Assembly: GCA_963782255.1 (NCBI GenBank)
Contig: CAWAIS010000001.1
Span: 4,526,001-4,590,000, forward strand
DNA length: 64,000 nucleotides
Source: Roseiarcus sp963782255
GTDB lineage: Bacteria; Pseudomonadota; Alphaproteobacteria; Rhizobiales; Beijerinckiaceae
Direction: 5' to 3'
A program made the translations under genes and the position numbers. Numbering within the stretch: the first letter of the stretch is position 1; each line of letters begins with the position of its first letter. The notes beneath the pieces were generated by a model. The model was given only the letters and a program-made list of their open reading frames with translations. It was not told where the DNA came from and did not search any database. Below, piece after piece: positions 42,876 to 51,767 of the stretch.

Positions 42876-43336
42876 GCCGACGCGTCTCGATCTGGACCGA
42901 CGGCGCGTGCTCGGGCAACCCGGGGCCGGGCGGCTGGGGCGCGATCCTGCGCTACGGCGGGAATGAGAAGCAGCTCAAGGGCGGGGAAGCGGTCACAACC
43001 AACAACCGCATGGAGCTCATGGCGGCGATCGAGGCGCTGGAATCGCTGACGCGGCCTTGCGCGGTAAGCCTGCACACCGATTCGCAATACTTGCGCGGGG
43101 GCGTGACCGGCTGGCTGAACGGCTGGAAGCGCAACGGCTGGCGGACGGCCGACAAGAAGCCGGTCAAGAACGAGGATCTCTGGCGCCGGCTCGACGCCGC
43201 TGCGGAGCGGCACGACATCGATTGGCTGTGGGTCAGGGGCCACGCCGGCGACGAACACAACGAACGCGCCGATCGACTGGCTCGGGAGGGAATGGCGCCC
43301 TTTCTTGCGCGGCGGGCCGCGCTCGGTGCGGGCTAG
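42872..43336 (+). CDS. rnhA: Ribonuclease HI
   Basis: A GTG start overlaps the thrB stop. The 154-residue enzyme cuts the RNA strand of RNA-DNA hybrids. Catalytic residues are D10 (IWTDGACSGNPGPGG), E48 (NNRMELMAAIEAL), D70 (HTDSQYL), H124 and D134 (VRGHAGDEHNERADRLA). The TAG stop (43334-43336) coincides with the insertion target of the IS630-family element. The product is full length, because TAG follows the same Gly codon in the reconstructed uninterrupted site. Confidence 0.95.
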   Translation: MSRRVSIWTDGACSGNPGPGGWGAILRYGGNEKQLKGGEAVTTNNRMELMAAIEALESLTRPCAVSLHTDSQYLRGGVTGWLNGWKRNGWRTADKKPVKNEDLWRRLDAAAERHDIDWLWVRGHAGDEHNERADRLAREGMAPFLARRAALGAG

Positions 43337-44572
43337 TGGCCCGAGTCACGCGAACTGAGGGTATAGCCTGGCGAGTTTGACGCGGGCGTCGGCGGTTGTG
43401 AATTGCCAGTCGGCCTTGGCGTGATGTTTGTTGCGGCGTTGTTCCCAGGCGGCGACTTCCTGGGTCAGTTCCGGCTTGTTCGGGATGCGTCGGTCGAGGC
43501 ACTGGGTTGAGAGGACGGCGAGTTCGGATTCGGCCATGTCGAGCCAGCTTCCGTGCTTGGGCGTATAATGCCATTCGAACCGTTCGACGAGGCGACGCGC
43601 TTCGGCGGCGGGAAAGGCTTCGTAGAGCGACGCCGTCGTGTGCGTGCTGAGATTGTCCTGAACCAGAACGATCTTGTCCGCATCGGGAAAATACATGTCG
43701 GACAAATCCTTGAGCACGTGGGCGTAATCGACGGCCGCGCGGCGGTCGGTGACTTTCACGCAGCGCCAGCCTTCCAGCGGCGCGAACATCATGAACAGAT
43801 TGGCCACGCCATTGCGTTCGTATTCGTAGTCGCGCCGCGCCGGTTGTCCCGGCTTGGCGGCGACCGGCGCGCGCGTCTCGATGATGAGCTGCTTCGACGT
43901 TTCGTCGAGGCATACGAGGGGGCGCATGGGATCATGCGGCCTCTGGTAGACTTCCAGCACGTCCTCCATGTTGGCGACAAAGGCCGCGCTGGCCTCGGGC
44001 GCGATCACCCATTGCTGCTTGAGATGGGGCTTGAGAATGTTTTTTTGAGCGTCCGCCCGATCGTGTTGTCGCTGGCGCTCTCGACGATCTGCAGTTCGAC
44101 GACCTTCTCCTCCAAAAGACGCAGGGTCCATCTGGCGCGGCCCGCCGGGGCCGGCCCGCAAGCCAAAGCGATCAGCTTGGCTTCCGCGGCGCCGTCGAAA
44201 ATCCGCCGCGGGGCGGAATTGGGATTGTCCTTGCGGGTCAGGACGGCTTCGAAGCCTTCCTCGACGAGTTGCCGCCGCGTCCGCTCGACCGTCGCGATGC
44301 TGGTGTCCAGCGCCTCGGCGATTCGGCTGTCGCTCCATCCGCCGCCAGCCTCCGACACGTCCGCTTTCAACAGAATGCGCGCTTTCGTCAACAAATGCCC
44401 GGCGCGCTTGCCCTTGCGGATAAACTCATCGAGCCGAGCACGTTCCTCCGCGCTCAGCCTGACCACGTATTTCTTGACGGCAATCTCTTTGCTCGCCACG
44501 AATCATCTCCATCGCTCAGATCGCGACAGCACAAATTCAGACAATGCCGTCAAACGCAATGACGTGAGCCAC
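43336..44572 (-). mobile_element. Complete IS630-family insertion sequence in the rnhA stop codon
   Basis: The 1237-bp element is flanked by TA at 43334-43335 and 44573-44574, the target duplication of IS630/mariner elements; both sites read CTAG. Imperfect ends begin GTGGCCCGAGTCACG (left) and GTGGCTCACGTCA (right, reverse complement). The transposase fills nearly all of it on the minus strand. Removing the element restores CTAGCC after rnhA. Confidence 0.9.
43346..44499 (-). CDS. IS630-family transposase made by -1 frameshifting
   Basis: The first frame from 44499 (MASKEIAVKKYVVRLSAEER) encodes helix-turn-helix segments (WSDSRIAEALDTSIATVERT, then a KDNPNSAPRR motif) and leads into a run of seven A residues (44046-44040 on the minus strand, CTCAAAAAAAC). 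A -1 slip there joins it to the second frame, which continues NILKPHLKQQWVIAPEA with LVCLDETSKQL (first catalytic Asp), IVLVQDNLSTHTTASLY (second) and GSWLDMAESELAVLS (third acid, DDE). The fused protein has all three catalytic acids, so the element may be active. Confidence 0.88.
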
Positions 44573-44645
44573 TAGCCAAATATGGGGAGTAGAAGATTAC
44601 GCGCGGAAATGCAGAAGCCATAGGTTGTTAACGCCTATGTGAGCA

Positions 44646-46982
44646 ATGTTAGCTTACATTGTTCCGGCTTCCGCGCTTCACATGACCCAACGACATCCCG
44701 CCGCTGCTAGCTCGGAAATGCTTCCGAGCGATGTTCGTCGCAGCCTTCTCGAATCCGTGTTCTCCGACCCTCGATCCATGGTCCTCGGCGCGGCGGTGAC
44801 GATTGTCAGCGGGGTCCTGATCGCCTATCTCACGCGAGCCTGGCCCCCAATGGCGGCGACTGGCGCGATTGCGGCGGTCCTGGCGGGGCGTCTTCTCCTC
44901 ATTAAGGAAACAAAGCGACAAATCGGCTCGGATCGCGCTAACCTCGAGCGGCTGGAACGGGCCTACGTGCTCGGGGCGTCGGCCTATCTCTTCTGCATCG
45001 GCTCGCTGACGGTCAGCGCGTTCGCAGTCTCCGGGGACCCTTTCATCCTCACTTTGGCTGTGACCGCCTCCGTCATGCACGCTTTCAGCATCGCCGTTCG
45101 AAACTATCCGATCCGACGCGGGATAGGCCTTCAGATCCTGGCGTTCGCCTTGCCGCTTGCCGGGGCGTTCCTCATGAAGGGCGGGTTTTTCCCCCTCCTG
45201 ATCGCGACGCTCATCGTCCCGCTCTGCCTGTTGATTTACAAGTCCTCGGCGCGGCTTCGCGGCATTTTGCTGAGCGAAATTGCATTTTGCAAGGGGGCCG
45301 AGGACATCGCCGGTCAATTCGATTTCGCAATCAACAACATGTCCCACGGGATATGCGTGATCTCCGCCGAGGGGCGAATTCTGGTATCCAACCGACGGTT
45401 TTCGGAATTCCTCAACGTGCATCGCGAGCGGCCGCTCGCGAACGCCCGGTTCCGCTCGCTCATGCGCCTCGCCAAACGGCGCGGACGCATTCCGAGCGAG
45501 GCGTTCGAGCGCTTGGCGAAGGCCTTCGATGCCGCGGCCGTTCAAGGCGCGCCTTGCTCGATGCAGTTCGAGACGGCGCAAGAGACCGTCTACGAAGTCA
45601 CCATCGCGCCCAATTCGCGGGGCGGATGGGGCATGGTCATTCAGGACGTGACGGCGAAGCGCGACGCGGACCGCGCCATCGACCGGATGGCGCATTTCGA
45701 CTCCGTGACGAATCTTCAAAATCGCCGGTCGTTCGAACTCGCCTTGGGCGAGGCGCTCGACGCGACGCAACAATCGGGCGACCGGATCGACGTCCTGTTC
45801 GTCGATCTCGACGACTTCAAGCAGGTCAACGACAGCCTCGGCCATCGCACCGGCGACAAGCTCCTTGCCGAGATCGCCCGCCGCGTGCGCGTCATGGTCG
45901 GCCCGCTCGACGTCGTCGCCCGGTGGGGCGGCGACGAATTCGTCATTCTGCACCACAACGGTCCAGGACAACCCGGAGCGGCGGCGCTCGCCAACCGCAT
46001 CATCGCCGAGATCAGCCGCGCGCTCGTGATCGACGGCAGCGAGGTCATTGTCGGCGCAAGCATCGGCAGCGCCAGCGCCCCGGACGACGGGGAGACCGCC
46101 GACGCGCTCTTGTCGAACGCGGACATCGCCCTCTATGCCGCCAAGGCGGGCGGACGGCGCGGCTGGCGGCCGTTCGAAAGGGCCATGGACACCAAGGTCC
46201 AGGCGCGCCGGATCGTCGAGCTCGAATTGCGCGAGGCGGTCGCAAGCGACGCGATCGACATCCATTTCCAGCCGATCTTAAACGTCAGATCCGGAAGGAT
46301 TGTCGCCTTCGAGGCGCTCGCGCGCTGGCCCCACCCCGCGCGCGGGATGGTGTCGCCGGCCGAATTCATTCCGATCCTGGAAGAGATCGGGCTTATGGAT
46401 CAATTCGGCGCGAGCGTCATTCGGCGCGCCTGCGCGGCTTGCGCGTCATGGCCCGGGGGAATCCGAGTCTCGGTCAATCTTTCCTCCTCGCAGTTTCGCG
46501 CAGGCACGATCGAGAAGACGATTTTCGAGGCGTTGCGGGCGGCGAATCTTGCGCCGGAGCGCCTCGACATCGAGATCACCGAGTCGACGCTTCTCGACGA
46601 TCGCGGCGACACCCGGCGGACGCTGCAATCCTTGCGGGCGCGCGGGATTCGCGTTTCGCTCGACGACTTCGGGACCGGCTATTCGAGCCTGAGCTACCTC
46701 ATGAGCTTCCCGCTCGACCTCATCAAGATCGACCGCTCCTTCACCGTGGGGCTCGGGGTCCAGGAGCGCGCCGCGATCCTGGTCGAAAGCGTCGCCGCCA
46801 TGAGCCGCAAGCTCGGCATGGCCGTGCTGATCGAGGGCGTCGAAACGGAACGGCAGATGCGCGTGATCGAGTCCATGCGGTCGATCGCGGAGGTGCAGGG
46901 ATTCCTGTTCAGTCCTCCGGTCCCGCTAGAGAGCGTCGCCGCGCTCATCGCCGGGCGGCGCCGCGCCCAGGCCGCAGCCTGA
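44646..46982 (+). CDS. GGDEF/EAL bifunctional-type c-di-GMP signalling protein with N-terminal membrane sensor and PAS-like domain
   Basis: The 778-residue protein begins with about five or six membrane helices (about 45-200), then a PAS-like region (NNMSHGICVISAEGRILVSN). GGDEF residues 428-432 (RWGGDEFVIL) are intact. The EAL motif is E556-A-L558 (AFEALARW), with ESTLL, DDFGTGYSSLSYL and QGFLFSPP also present, so both domains look catalytically competent. No RxxD inhibitory site precedes GGDEF. It would make and/or degrade c-di-GMP at the inner membrane. An alternative ATG lies 12 codons in. Confidence 0.93.
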   Translation: MLAYIVPASALHMTQRHPAAASSEMLPSDVRRSLLESVFSDPRSMVLGAAVTIVSGVLIAYLTRAWPPMAATGAIAAVLAGRLLLIKETKRQIGSDRANLERLERAYVLGASAYLFCIGSLTVSAFAVSGDPFILTLAVTASVMHAFSIAVRNYPIRRGIGLQILAFALPLAGAFLMKGGFFPLLIATLIVPLCLLIYKSSARLRGILLSEIAFCKGAEDIAGQFDFAINNMSHGICVISAEGRILVSNRRFSEFLNVHRERPLANARFRSLMRLAKRRGRIPSEAFERLAKAFDAAAVQGAPCSMQFETAQETVYEVTIAPNSRGGWGMVIQDVTAKRDADRAIDRMAHFDSVTNLQNRRSFELALGEALDATQQSGDRIDVLFVDLDDFKQVNDSLGHRTGDKLLAEIARRVRVMVGPLDVVARWGGDEFVILHHNGPGQPGAAALANRIIAEISRALVIDGSEVIVGASIGSASAPDDGETADALLSNADIALYAAKAGGRRGWRPFERAMDTKVQARRIVELELREAVASDAIDIHFQPILNVRSGRIVAFEALARWPHPARGMVSPAEFIPILEEIGLMDQFGASVIRRACAACASWPGGIRVSVNLSSSQFRAGTIEKTIFEALRAANLAPERLDIEITESTLLDDRGDTRRTLQSLRARGIRVSLDDFGTGYSSLSYLMSFPLDLIKIDRSFTVGLGVQERAAILVESVAAMSRKLGMAVLIEGVETERQMRVIESMRSIAEVQGFLFSPPVPLESVAALIAGRRRAQAAA

Positions 46983-46989
46983 CCAATGC

Positions 46990-47643
46990 CTAGCCGCCCT
47001 TCGCCGCGCTGATGAGCGCGAGCGCGTCGGCCGAATCCCAGTTCACGCCGCCTTCCGCGACGCCGATTTCGCAGCCGTCCTTGTCGATCAGCATGGTCAC
47101 CGGCAGACCGAGCGCCTTGCCGTCCCGGCGCAAGGTCTCGAAGACGTCGCCGCTCGGGTCGGCGTAGCGCGCGAGCGTCTTGACCCCGATTCCGTCGAGA
47201 AACGCGCCGCGACGCTCGAGCCGCGCGGTGTCCACATTCACCGCGACGACCTCGAACGTCTTGCCGCCGGCTGCCGCCTGAAGCTTGTCGAGCGAAGGCA
47301 TTTCGGCCCGGCAAGGCACGCACCAGGTCGCCCACAAGTTCAGGAGCACCGCGCGTCCACGGAAATCGGCGAGCGTCGTCTTACCTCCGCCGTCCCGTTC
47401 GAACATGAGCGGCAGCGCCTTATGGGGGTCGGAGGCGATCGCGAGCGCCGCGACCTCGCCCTTGGCCAGCGGCGCGAGCCTGGCGGCGAGCGCTCTCGAG
47501 GATGCGGGGCAAGCCCCTGCGACCTTGCCGGGCGGCGCGAGCGTCCCGTATAGGACGGCGCCGGCGACGACCACGGCTGCGATCGCGCCGAGCGCGAGCG
47601 GAGCGACGCGCCGTTTGCGCGGCGGGTTTTCAGGCTTCGTCAT
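46990..47643 (-). CDS. TlpA/ResA-family thiol:disulfide reductase
   Basis: ATG 47643 (MTKPENPPRKRRVA) gives 217 residues. A single N-terminal membrane anchor (VAPLALGAIAAVVVAGAVLYG) leads to a periplasmic thioredoxin fold with active site W-C108-V-P-C111 (LWATWCVPCRAEMPSL), a cis-Pro LPVTMLID and the ResA/TlpA insert. It reduces periplasmic disulfides, often for cytochrome c or oxidase maturation. It diverges from argH across only about 29 bases, the standard alphaproteobacterial arrangement. Confidence 0.92.
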   Translation of the reverse strand: MTKPENPPRKRRVAPLALGAIAAVVVAGAVLYGTLAPPGKVAGACPASSRALAARLAPLAKGEVAALAIASDPHKALPLMFERDGGGKTTLADFRGRAVLLNLWATWCVPCRAEMPSLDKLQAAAGGKTFEVVAVNVDTARLERRGAFLDGIGVKTLARYADPSGDVFETLRRDGKALGLPVTMLIDKDGCEIGVAEGGVNWDSADALALISAAKGG

Positions 47644-47672
47644 TCTCGAGTAATCCAGGGCGATAAACTCCA

Positions 47673-49058
47673 ATGAGCAACGCGATGTGGGGCGGACGGT
47701 TCGGCGCCGGCCCGGCCGAAATCATGGAGGAGATCAACGCCTCGATCGACTTCGACCGCAAGCTCGCCGCCCAGGACGTCGCGGGCTCGGAGGCTCACGT
47801 CGCCATGCTCGCGCGCCAGGGCGTCATAGACGCCGCCGACGCCGAAGCCATCGCCAGGGGTCTCGCTCAAGTCAAAGGCGAAATCGAGGCGGGGACGTTC
47901 GCCTTCTCGCGCGCGCTCGAAGACATCCATATGAACGTCGAGGGCCGGCTCGCCGAGATCGTCGGCCCCGCCGCCGGGCGCCTGCACACCGCCCGTTCGC
48001 GCAACGACCAGGTCGCGGTGGATTTCCGCCTCTGGGTGCGCGACACGATCGACGCGCTGATCGCTGAGATTGCCGCGCTTCAGCGGGCTCTGGCCGCCCG
48101 CGCGCTGGAAAGCGCGGACTTGGTCATGCCGGGCTTCACCCATCTGCAATCGGCGCAGCCCGTCACCTTCGGCCATCACCTCCTCGCCTATGTCGAGATG
48201 CTCGCCCGCGACGCGGGGCGCTTTCAGGACGCGCGCAAGCGGCTCAACGAATGCCCGCTCGGCGCGGCCGCCCTCGCCGGCACGTCGTTCCCGATCGACC
48301 GCGAGATGACGGCCAAGGCGCTCGGTTTCGACCGCCCGACCGCCAATTCGCTCGACAGCGTCGCGGACCGCGACTTCGCGCTCGAGGCCTTGAGCGCCGC
48401 GGCCATCTCTGCGACCCATCTCTCCCGCTTCGCCGAGGAGATCGTCTTGTGGACGACGCCGCAATTCGGCTTCATCAAGCTCAGCGACGCCTTCTCGACC
48501 GGCTCGTCGATCATGCCGCAGAAGCGCAATCCCGATGCGGCCGAGCTCGTGCGCGGCAAATCGGGACGCGTCTTCGGCGCGCTGATCGCGCTCCTGACCG
48601 TCATGAAAGGCCTGCCGCTCGCCTATTCGAAGGACATGCAGGAGGACAAGGAAGGCGTGTTCGACGCGCTGCAGACGCTTTCGCTCTGCCTCGCGGCGAT
48701 GACGGGCATGGTCAAGGACATGACGCCGGACGCGAAGCGCATGAAGGCGGCGGCCGGCGCCGGCTACGCCACCGCGACCGACCTCGCCGATTGGCTCGTG
48801 CGGACGCTGAAGACGCCGTTCCGCGAGGCGCACCATGTGAGCGGCCGCATCGTCGCGCTCGCGGCCGCGCGCGGCGTCGCGCTGGAGAAGCTTTCGCTCG
48901 CCGAGATGCAAAGCGTCGAGCCGCGTATCACCGAAGACGCGTTCGGCGTGCTCGGCGTCGACCGCTCGGTCAGGAGCCGGACATCCTACGGCGGGACGGC
49001 GCCCGCCAATGTGAAACGGCAGGCGAAAGTCTGGCTGAAACGGCTCGGGCCGGGGTGA
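47673..49058 (+). CDS. argH: Argininosuccinate lyase
   Basis: The 461-residue enzyme splits argininosuccinate to arginine and fumarate. MWGGRF at the N-terminus, HTARSRNDQVAVDFRL, TGFTHLQ-type (PGFTHLQSAQPVTFGHH with catalytic His), and the superfamily signature GSSIMPQKRNPDAAEL with the catalytic Ser are all present, with the GVLGVDRSVRSRTSYGGTAP C-terminus. In many Hyphomicrobiales argH is followed by lptM and lysA; here those genes are about 35 kb away. Confidence 0.96.
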   Translation: MSNAMWGGRFGAGPAEIMEEINASIDFDRKLAAQDVAGSEAHVAMLARQGVIDAADAEAIARGLAQVKGEIEAGTFAFSRALEDIHMNVEGRLAEIVGPAAGRLHTARSRNDQVAVDFRLWVRDTIDALIAEIAALQRALAARALESADLVMPGFTHLQSAQPVTFGHHLLAYVEMLARDAGRFQDARKRLNECPLGAAALAGTSFPIDREMTAKALGFDRPTANSLDSVADRDFALEALSAAAISATHLSRFAEEIVLWTTPQFGFIKLSDAFSTGSSIMPQKRNPDAAELVRGKSGRVFGALIALLTVMKGLPLAYSKDMQEDKEGVFDALQTLSLCLAAMTGMVKDMTPDAKRMKAAAGAGYATATDLADWLVRTLKTPFREAHHVSGRIVALAAARGVALEKLSLAEMQSVEPRITEDAFGVLGVDRSVRSRTSYGGTAPANVKRQAKVWLKRLGPG

Positions 49059-49174
49059 CGCTTTACTTCGGGCGCGATTGAAGCGTCATCGGGCGGGCGC
49101 GCCAGTTTGCTATCGTCCCCCAAAAATCGAGCCGCGTCGCGCGGGATTCCAAGTCATCGCAAGGGAAGCAGAGA

Positions 49175-50278
49175 ATGGCGGCAACGCATGGACGTAGCGG
49201 CGGCGCATGGTGGACATGGGCCGTCCCCGCCGCAGCTCTGGCGCTGGCGGGCCTGGAGCACGCCGGTCTCGCGCATGTCGACAATGCTGCGATCGCGATC
49301 GTCGTCGCATTGCTCCTTCTCGGGGCCGTGTTCGCCGCCGTGCATCATGCGGAAGTGGTCGCGCTGAAGGTGGGCGAGCCCATGGGCTCGGTCGTGCTGG
49401 CGCTCGCCGTCACCGTGATCGAAGTCTCGCTGATCGTCACCGCGATGTTGTCGTCCAGCGGCGGCGAGGGCTCTCTCGCGCGCGACACGGTGTTCTCCGC
49501 CGTTCTCATCGTACTGAACGGCGTCGTGGGGCTCTGCCTGCTCGTTGGCGGCGCGCGCTTCCACGAACAGGAATTTCGCGTCGAGGGAACCGCCTCGGCC
49601 CTCAGCGTCCTTGCGACGCTCGCGGTCCTGGCGCTGGTCCTGCCCAACTTCACCCTGGCCAAGCTCGGTCCGCAATATTCGCCGACGCAGCTTGTCTTCA
49701 TCGGCGCTCTGTCGCTGATCCTCTATGGCGTTTTCGTCTTCGTTCAGTCGGTGCGCCACCGCGACTATTTTCTGGGCAAGGGCGGCAGCGAGCTCGGCGA
49801 CGAGGAGCCGACGGCGCCGTCGACGGGCATGACCGCCTTGAGCGCCATACTGCTCGCCGCCTCGCTCCTGGCCGTGGTCTTGCTCGCAGAAGCCCTTTCG
49901 TCGCCGCTGGAGCAGGCGATCCGCGCGGCGGGCCTGCCCGCCTCCGTGCTCGGCGTGGTGATCGCGGCGCTCGTCCTCCTGCCCGAGAGCGTCGCGGCGG
50001 TCTCCGCCGCCCGCGCCAACCGGCTCCAGACCAGCCTCAATCTCGCGCTGGGCTCCGCTCTCGCCACCATCGGACTGACCATTCCGGTCGTCGGCGCCGT
50101 CTCCCTCTATCTCGGACAGGAACTGACGCTGGGCCTCGACGCGGAAGGAACGGCGCTCCTGCTCCTGACCCTTTTCGTGAGCTCGCTGACCCTGGCGACG
50201 GGCCGCGCGACGATACTGCAAGGCGTGGTTCATCTCGTGATCTTTGGCGTCTTTCTCCTGCTCGCGGCGGTTCCCTGA
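49175..50278 (+). CDS. Calcium/proton exchanger (ChaA/CaCA family)
   Basis: The 367-residue polytopic protein has about eleven hydrophobic helices. Two inverted alpha-repeats are visible: GEPMGSVVLALAVTVIEVSLI in the N-terminal half and VIAALVLLPESVAAVSAARAN in the C-terminal half. Each carries the membrane Glu (VIEVS, LLPES) that binds cations. ChaA-type proteins export Ca2+ or Na+ in exchange for H+ under alkaline or salt stress. Confidence 0.9.
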   Translation: MAATHGRSGGAWWTWAVPAAALALAGLEHAGLAHVDNAAIAIVVALLLLGAVFAAVHHAEVVALKVGEPMGSVVLALAVTVIEVSLIVTAMLSSSGGEGSLARDTVFSAVLIVLNGVVGLCLLVGGARFHEQEFRVEGTASALSVLATLAVLALVLPNFTLAKLGPQYSPTQLVFIGALSLILYGVFVFVQSVRHRDYFLGKGGSELGDEEPTAPSTGMTALSAILLAASLLAVVLLAEALSSPLEQAIRAAGLPASVLGVVIAALVLLPESVAAVSAARANRLQTSLNLALGSALATIGLTIPVVGAVSLYLGQELTLGLDAEGTALLLLTLFVSSLTLATGRATILQGVVHLVIFGVFLLLAAVP

Positions 50279-50415
50279 TGCGGTCCAGCCTCGAAGTTTT
50301 AAGACGATTTAGCCTTGTCAAAACCCCTGCGCTCGGGCAGGTTGCGCATTCGAGGTCGGTCATTCGGCGGATCCTCCCATCGCCACTGCCGAACGGAACC
50401 GACAAGGGAGGCCTC

Positions 50416-50637
50416 ATGGTTCCGCTGCGCAGAAAGCTTGCCGCGAGATGGCGGAATTGGACGAGGGCCAACTTCGTCGACGAAGTTCCGCCCGGAGACG
50501 CCTGCTGCGAATACGGCTGCCGCAAGACGCAGTGCCGGCTCGACCGCTGGATCGAATGCGAAAACCGGCTCGCCTATGTGGCGTCCGTCGCGAGTTCCGC
50601 GAACGCGTCGAAGACGCCGGACGGAACGCCGCGGTAA
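50416..50637 (+). CDS. Small cysteine-rich protein, unknown function
   Basis: The ATG has GGGAGG five bases upstream. The 73-residue product is basic at the N-terminus (MVPLRRKLAARWRNWTRANF) and has a Cys cluster CCEYGCRKTQCRLDRWIEC, a C2-x3-C-x4-C-x7-C array compatible with metal binding. No signal peptide is evident. The family was not recognised. Confidence 0.6.
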   Translation: MVPLRRKLAARWRNWTRANFVDEVPPGDACCEYGCRKTQCRLDRWIECENRLAYVASVASSANASKTPDGTPR

Positions 50638-50661
50638 AGCGGTATGAATTCAAGTCGATTC

Positions 50662-50778
50662 ATTCCCGCCATTGCGATCCCCGGGTCAAGAGCCAGGGGG
50701 AAGCAATCCACGCGAACGTCGGGCGCGCCTCACGGCCGCTGGATTGCTTCGTCGCTCACGCTCCTCGCAATGACGGCG
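50662..50778. repeat. Interspersed palindromic repeat (ATTGCGA/AAGCAATCC type)
   Basis: Outer arms CCATTGCGATC and CTCGCAATGACGG and inner arms AAGCAATCC and GGATTGCTT are inversely repeated, giving nested stems. This is a repeat class common in Hyphomicrobiales chromosomes. It fills the gap before the carbonic anhydrase gene. Confidence 0.78.
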
Positions 50779-50838
50779 TTGGTTCAACACGGAATTCATC
50801 ATGCTCGAGCTAGACCACGCGCGCCCCCTTGCGCGCCC

Positions 50839-51588
50839 TCACGCCGGGCCGATCAGCTCCACCTGGCCGGTCGCGAGCCTGTAGATCCCGCCGACCACCT
50901 GAACGCGGCCTTCATCGACCGCAGCGCTGATGATCGGCGTTGCCGTCTTCAAGGTCGCGACGTTGCGGCGGACGTTCTCCCGGATCGCATTGGCGAGCAG
51001 ATCGCCCGGCTGGTTGGCGACGGCTTCGACCGCGGGCGCAATCCCCGCGACGAGGGCAGGCAGATGCCCCGGGAGGGTCAACTTGTCCTGGACGGAGGAA
51101 ATCGTCGCCTTGACTGCTCCGCAGCCGTCGTGTCCGAGCACCATGAGGAGCGGCGTCTTCAGCGCGTCGACGCCATATTCCAAGCTGGCCAGATTGTCGG
51201 TCTCGACGAAATTGCCGGCGACGCGGCAGACGAAGAGGTCGCCCTGCGCGGTGTCGAAAGCGAGTTCCGGCGCGACCCGCGAATCCGAGCAGCTCAGGAT
51301 GCCCGCGAATGGATTCTGCCCATAGACGAGCGCCTTGCGTTCGGCGATGAAATCGCGCCGCTTGGTGAGCCCATTCACGTAGCGTGCGTTTCCCTCCATC
51401 AGGCGGTCAAGCGCCTGTTGCGGCGAGACCACGTTCTCAGGCTTCGGCGGCGGTTTGCCGCTCGCGTCGGCGAAGGCAGAAAACGGCGCCGCGGCGGACG
51501 CGATGAGCCCTAACCCGAGCGCGAGCGCGTCGCGCCGCGCAAACGAGCGCGGGCGCTGCAAGTCTTTCGATACGCATGACTCGCACAT
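50839..51588 (-). CDS. Beta-class carbonic anhydrase, exported
   Basis: The 249-residue enzyme hydrates CO2 to bicarbonate. Zinc ligands C100, D102 (SCSDSR), H153 and C156 (GHDGCGAV) are present, with R104 completing the Asp-Arg dyad. The N-terminus carries twin arginines (FARRDALALGLGLIASAAA) and a cleavage site near FADASG, suggesting Tat export to the periplasm. Confidence 0.92.
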   Translation of the reverse strand: MCESCVSKDLQRPRSFARRDALALGLGLIASAAAPFSAFADASGKPPPKPENVVSPQQALDRLMEGNARYVNGLTKRRDFIAERKALVYGQNPFAGILSCSDSRVAPELAFDTAQGDLFVCRVAGNFVETDNLASLEYGVDALKTPLLMVLGHDGCGAVKATISSVQDKLTLPGHLPALVAGIAPAVEAVANQPGDLLANAIRENVRRNVATLKTATPIISAAVDEGRVQVVGGIYRLATGQVELIGPA

Positions 51589-51767
51589 GGTTCGTCCCTC
51601 CCGGATTCGTAGATAGGGGAACTGACTACCCTTGCTGTTTGATCGTTTGATGAAGCCCGCGGCGCTCGCCCCTAGTCGTCGTAGACCCTAGCCGGGTCAG
51701 CGCGAGCCGACAAGGCGTCTTGACGTTGTCGATCGCTGGGGAGCGATAACCCAATCGCAACGCCGCC

